A stretch of DNA of 64,000 nucleotides from Lysinibacillus sp. BPa_S21 (GTDB taxonomy: Bacteria; Bacillota; Bacilli; Bacillales_A; Planococcaceae): the NCBI RefSeq assembly GCF_023337795.1, contig NZ_JALIRS010000006.1:186001-250000 (forward strand), written 5' to 3'. Every line of letters starts with the position of its first letter. Within the stretch, counting starts at the first letter, position 1. The position numbers and the translations under genes are program-made. The notes under the pieces are model-generated. The model worked only from the letters and a program-made list of their open reading frames with translations. It ran no database searches and had not been told where the DNA came from. Below are positions 63,234 through 64,000 of the stretch, piece after piece.

Positions 63234-64000
63234 ATGAGTATATACAAAACACAATCTGGAAGAGAAATGTCGCTAAAGCTTTATGATGCTCAATTGGAAA
63301 AATTGGATTATTCATGTAAGGATGTTTACGTTCATACTCGTTTTGGAAGAACACATATTGTTGAAACTGGCAATCTATCGGGTGAACCTTTGTTAGTATT
63401 TCATGGTGGGAATAGTACGACTGCCTATAATTTACTAGCTTACAGATTCCTGCTGAAGGAATTTCATATCTATGCAGTTGATATTATTGGTCACCCTGGA
63501 AAAAGTGATGAAGTTAATCTTTCTCCTTATAATTATGATTATGGAAAGTGGGCAAGTGAGGTTATTACAAAGCTTGGGTTTGATAAAATAGCTTGTTTTG
63601 GGACATCGTTTGGAGGCGGCGTTTTGGCAAAACTGATGTGTATCGCACCGGAAAAAGTAAAAAATCAGTATTAATTGTGCCGTCAGGTATTAACAATGCG
63701 TTTCCAATCACAACTGTGAAAATGATAATACCACTACTCAAATATAAACTAACAAAGAAAGAAAAATATATAAAAGAAACAGCTCTATTTATGGCTATTA
63801 AAGAAGATATTCTTGATAAAGATACTTTGGATATGGTGAAAGATAGTTTTGATCATGTAAAAACAAAAGTAGGGATGCCTTCTAATGTGAATAAAAAATT
63901 AATGCAACAGTGTAAAGCACCGACACTTATTATGGCAGCAGAAAAAGATTGTTTATTTCCTGCCCAAAAAGTATTATCAAGAGCAAAAAGAATTATACCG
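63234..64000 (+). pseudogene. Alpha/beta hydrolase, frameshifted at poly-A, cut by window end
   Basis: ATG 63234 follows AAGGAG. The frame encodes an alpha/beta hydrolase with HGGNSTTAY and nucleophile CFGTSFGGGV, then stops at 63674 just after APEKVKN. In the next frame the protein continues naturally from SVLIVPSGINNAFP through PTLIMAAEKDCLFPAQKV to the window edge. The shift lies in the A run 63659-63664, which is one A short of restoring the frame. It may be a true pseudogene, a sequencing error in the homopolymer, or a slippage-controlled gene. Confidence 0.75.

Overview
This window is about 64 kb of a low-GC Firmicute chromosome. The best fit is Lysinibacillus or a close relative. That rests on AT-rich coding sequence with strong AGGAGG-type ribosome binding sites, many TTG/GTG starts, a meso-diaminopimelate dehydrogenase, a DUF3231 protein, a MepB-like protein, a T-box-controlled type-2 isoleucyl-tRNA synthetase, and many small cassettes of one regulator plus one transporter. 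Genus-level identity is inference. I found no rRNA, tRNA, CRISPR array or prophage.

Layout. 0.3-7.2 kb: a secreted beta-lactamase-fold hydrolase of atypical composition, aconitase with a CcpC-type operator, and a YcdB-like protein. 7.25-7.63 kb: the first CGACGGA word array. 7.8-13 kb: divergent MFS/LysR, DJ-1/Lrp and an ECF sigma factor with a membrane partner. 13-19.1 kb: DUF2785, T-box plus ileS, MepB and DUF3231. 19.1-29.3 kb: small genes, a decayed S9 peptidase, LysE/MocR, a CPBP protease, an IS1182 remnant, YkvA, a secreted lipase and a three-gene bacteriocin-like operon. 29.5-34.5 kb: an O-methyltransferase, a bicupin of the oxalate decarboxylase family, and an MFS gene divergent from a YeiL-like Crp/Fnr regulator. 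34.56-35.27 kb: the second, larger CGACGGA array with a 103-bp higher-order unit. 36-44 kb: ddh, a large MalT/BTAD regulator, an alpha/beta hydrolase, pseudogenes and a CGATAAA array.

44.8-53.6 kb is one tightly packed operon. It holds a complete branched-chain-type (HAAT) ABC transporter followed by a KAS III-like enzyme, a PhaZ-like hydrolase, a short-chain dehydrogenase and an acyl-CoA ligase. A plausible cre box lies upstream, and two mutually exclusive hairpins lie between the binding-protein gene and the rest. The arrangement suggests uptake, CoA activation and condensation or reduction of a carboxylic acid; the substrate is unknown. 53.8-64 kb: a MarR/metallo-hydrolase pair with an operator over its -10 box, a chemoreceptor, two acetyltransferases, a 44-nt leader motif repeated in tandem with a compensatory base change ahead of an unusual tyrosine-repeat secreted protein, and an alpha/beta hydrolase broken at a poly-A run and cut by the window edge.

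The strongest candidates for something undescribed are the tandem leader motif, the 21-bp-period word arrays, the bacteriocin-like operon with its 29-codon third gene, and the ABC/acyl-metabolism operon. At least six genes are visibly broken by frameshift, stop or deletion, so the accessory parts of this window are decaying.
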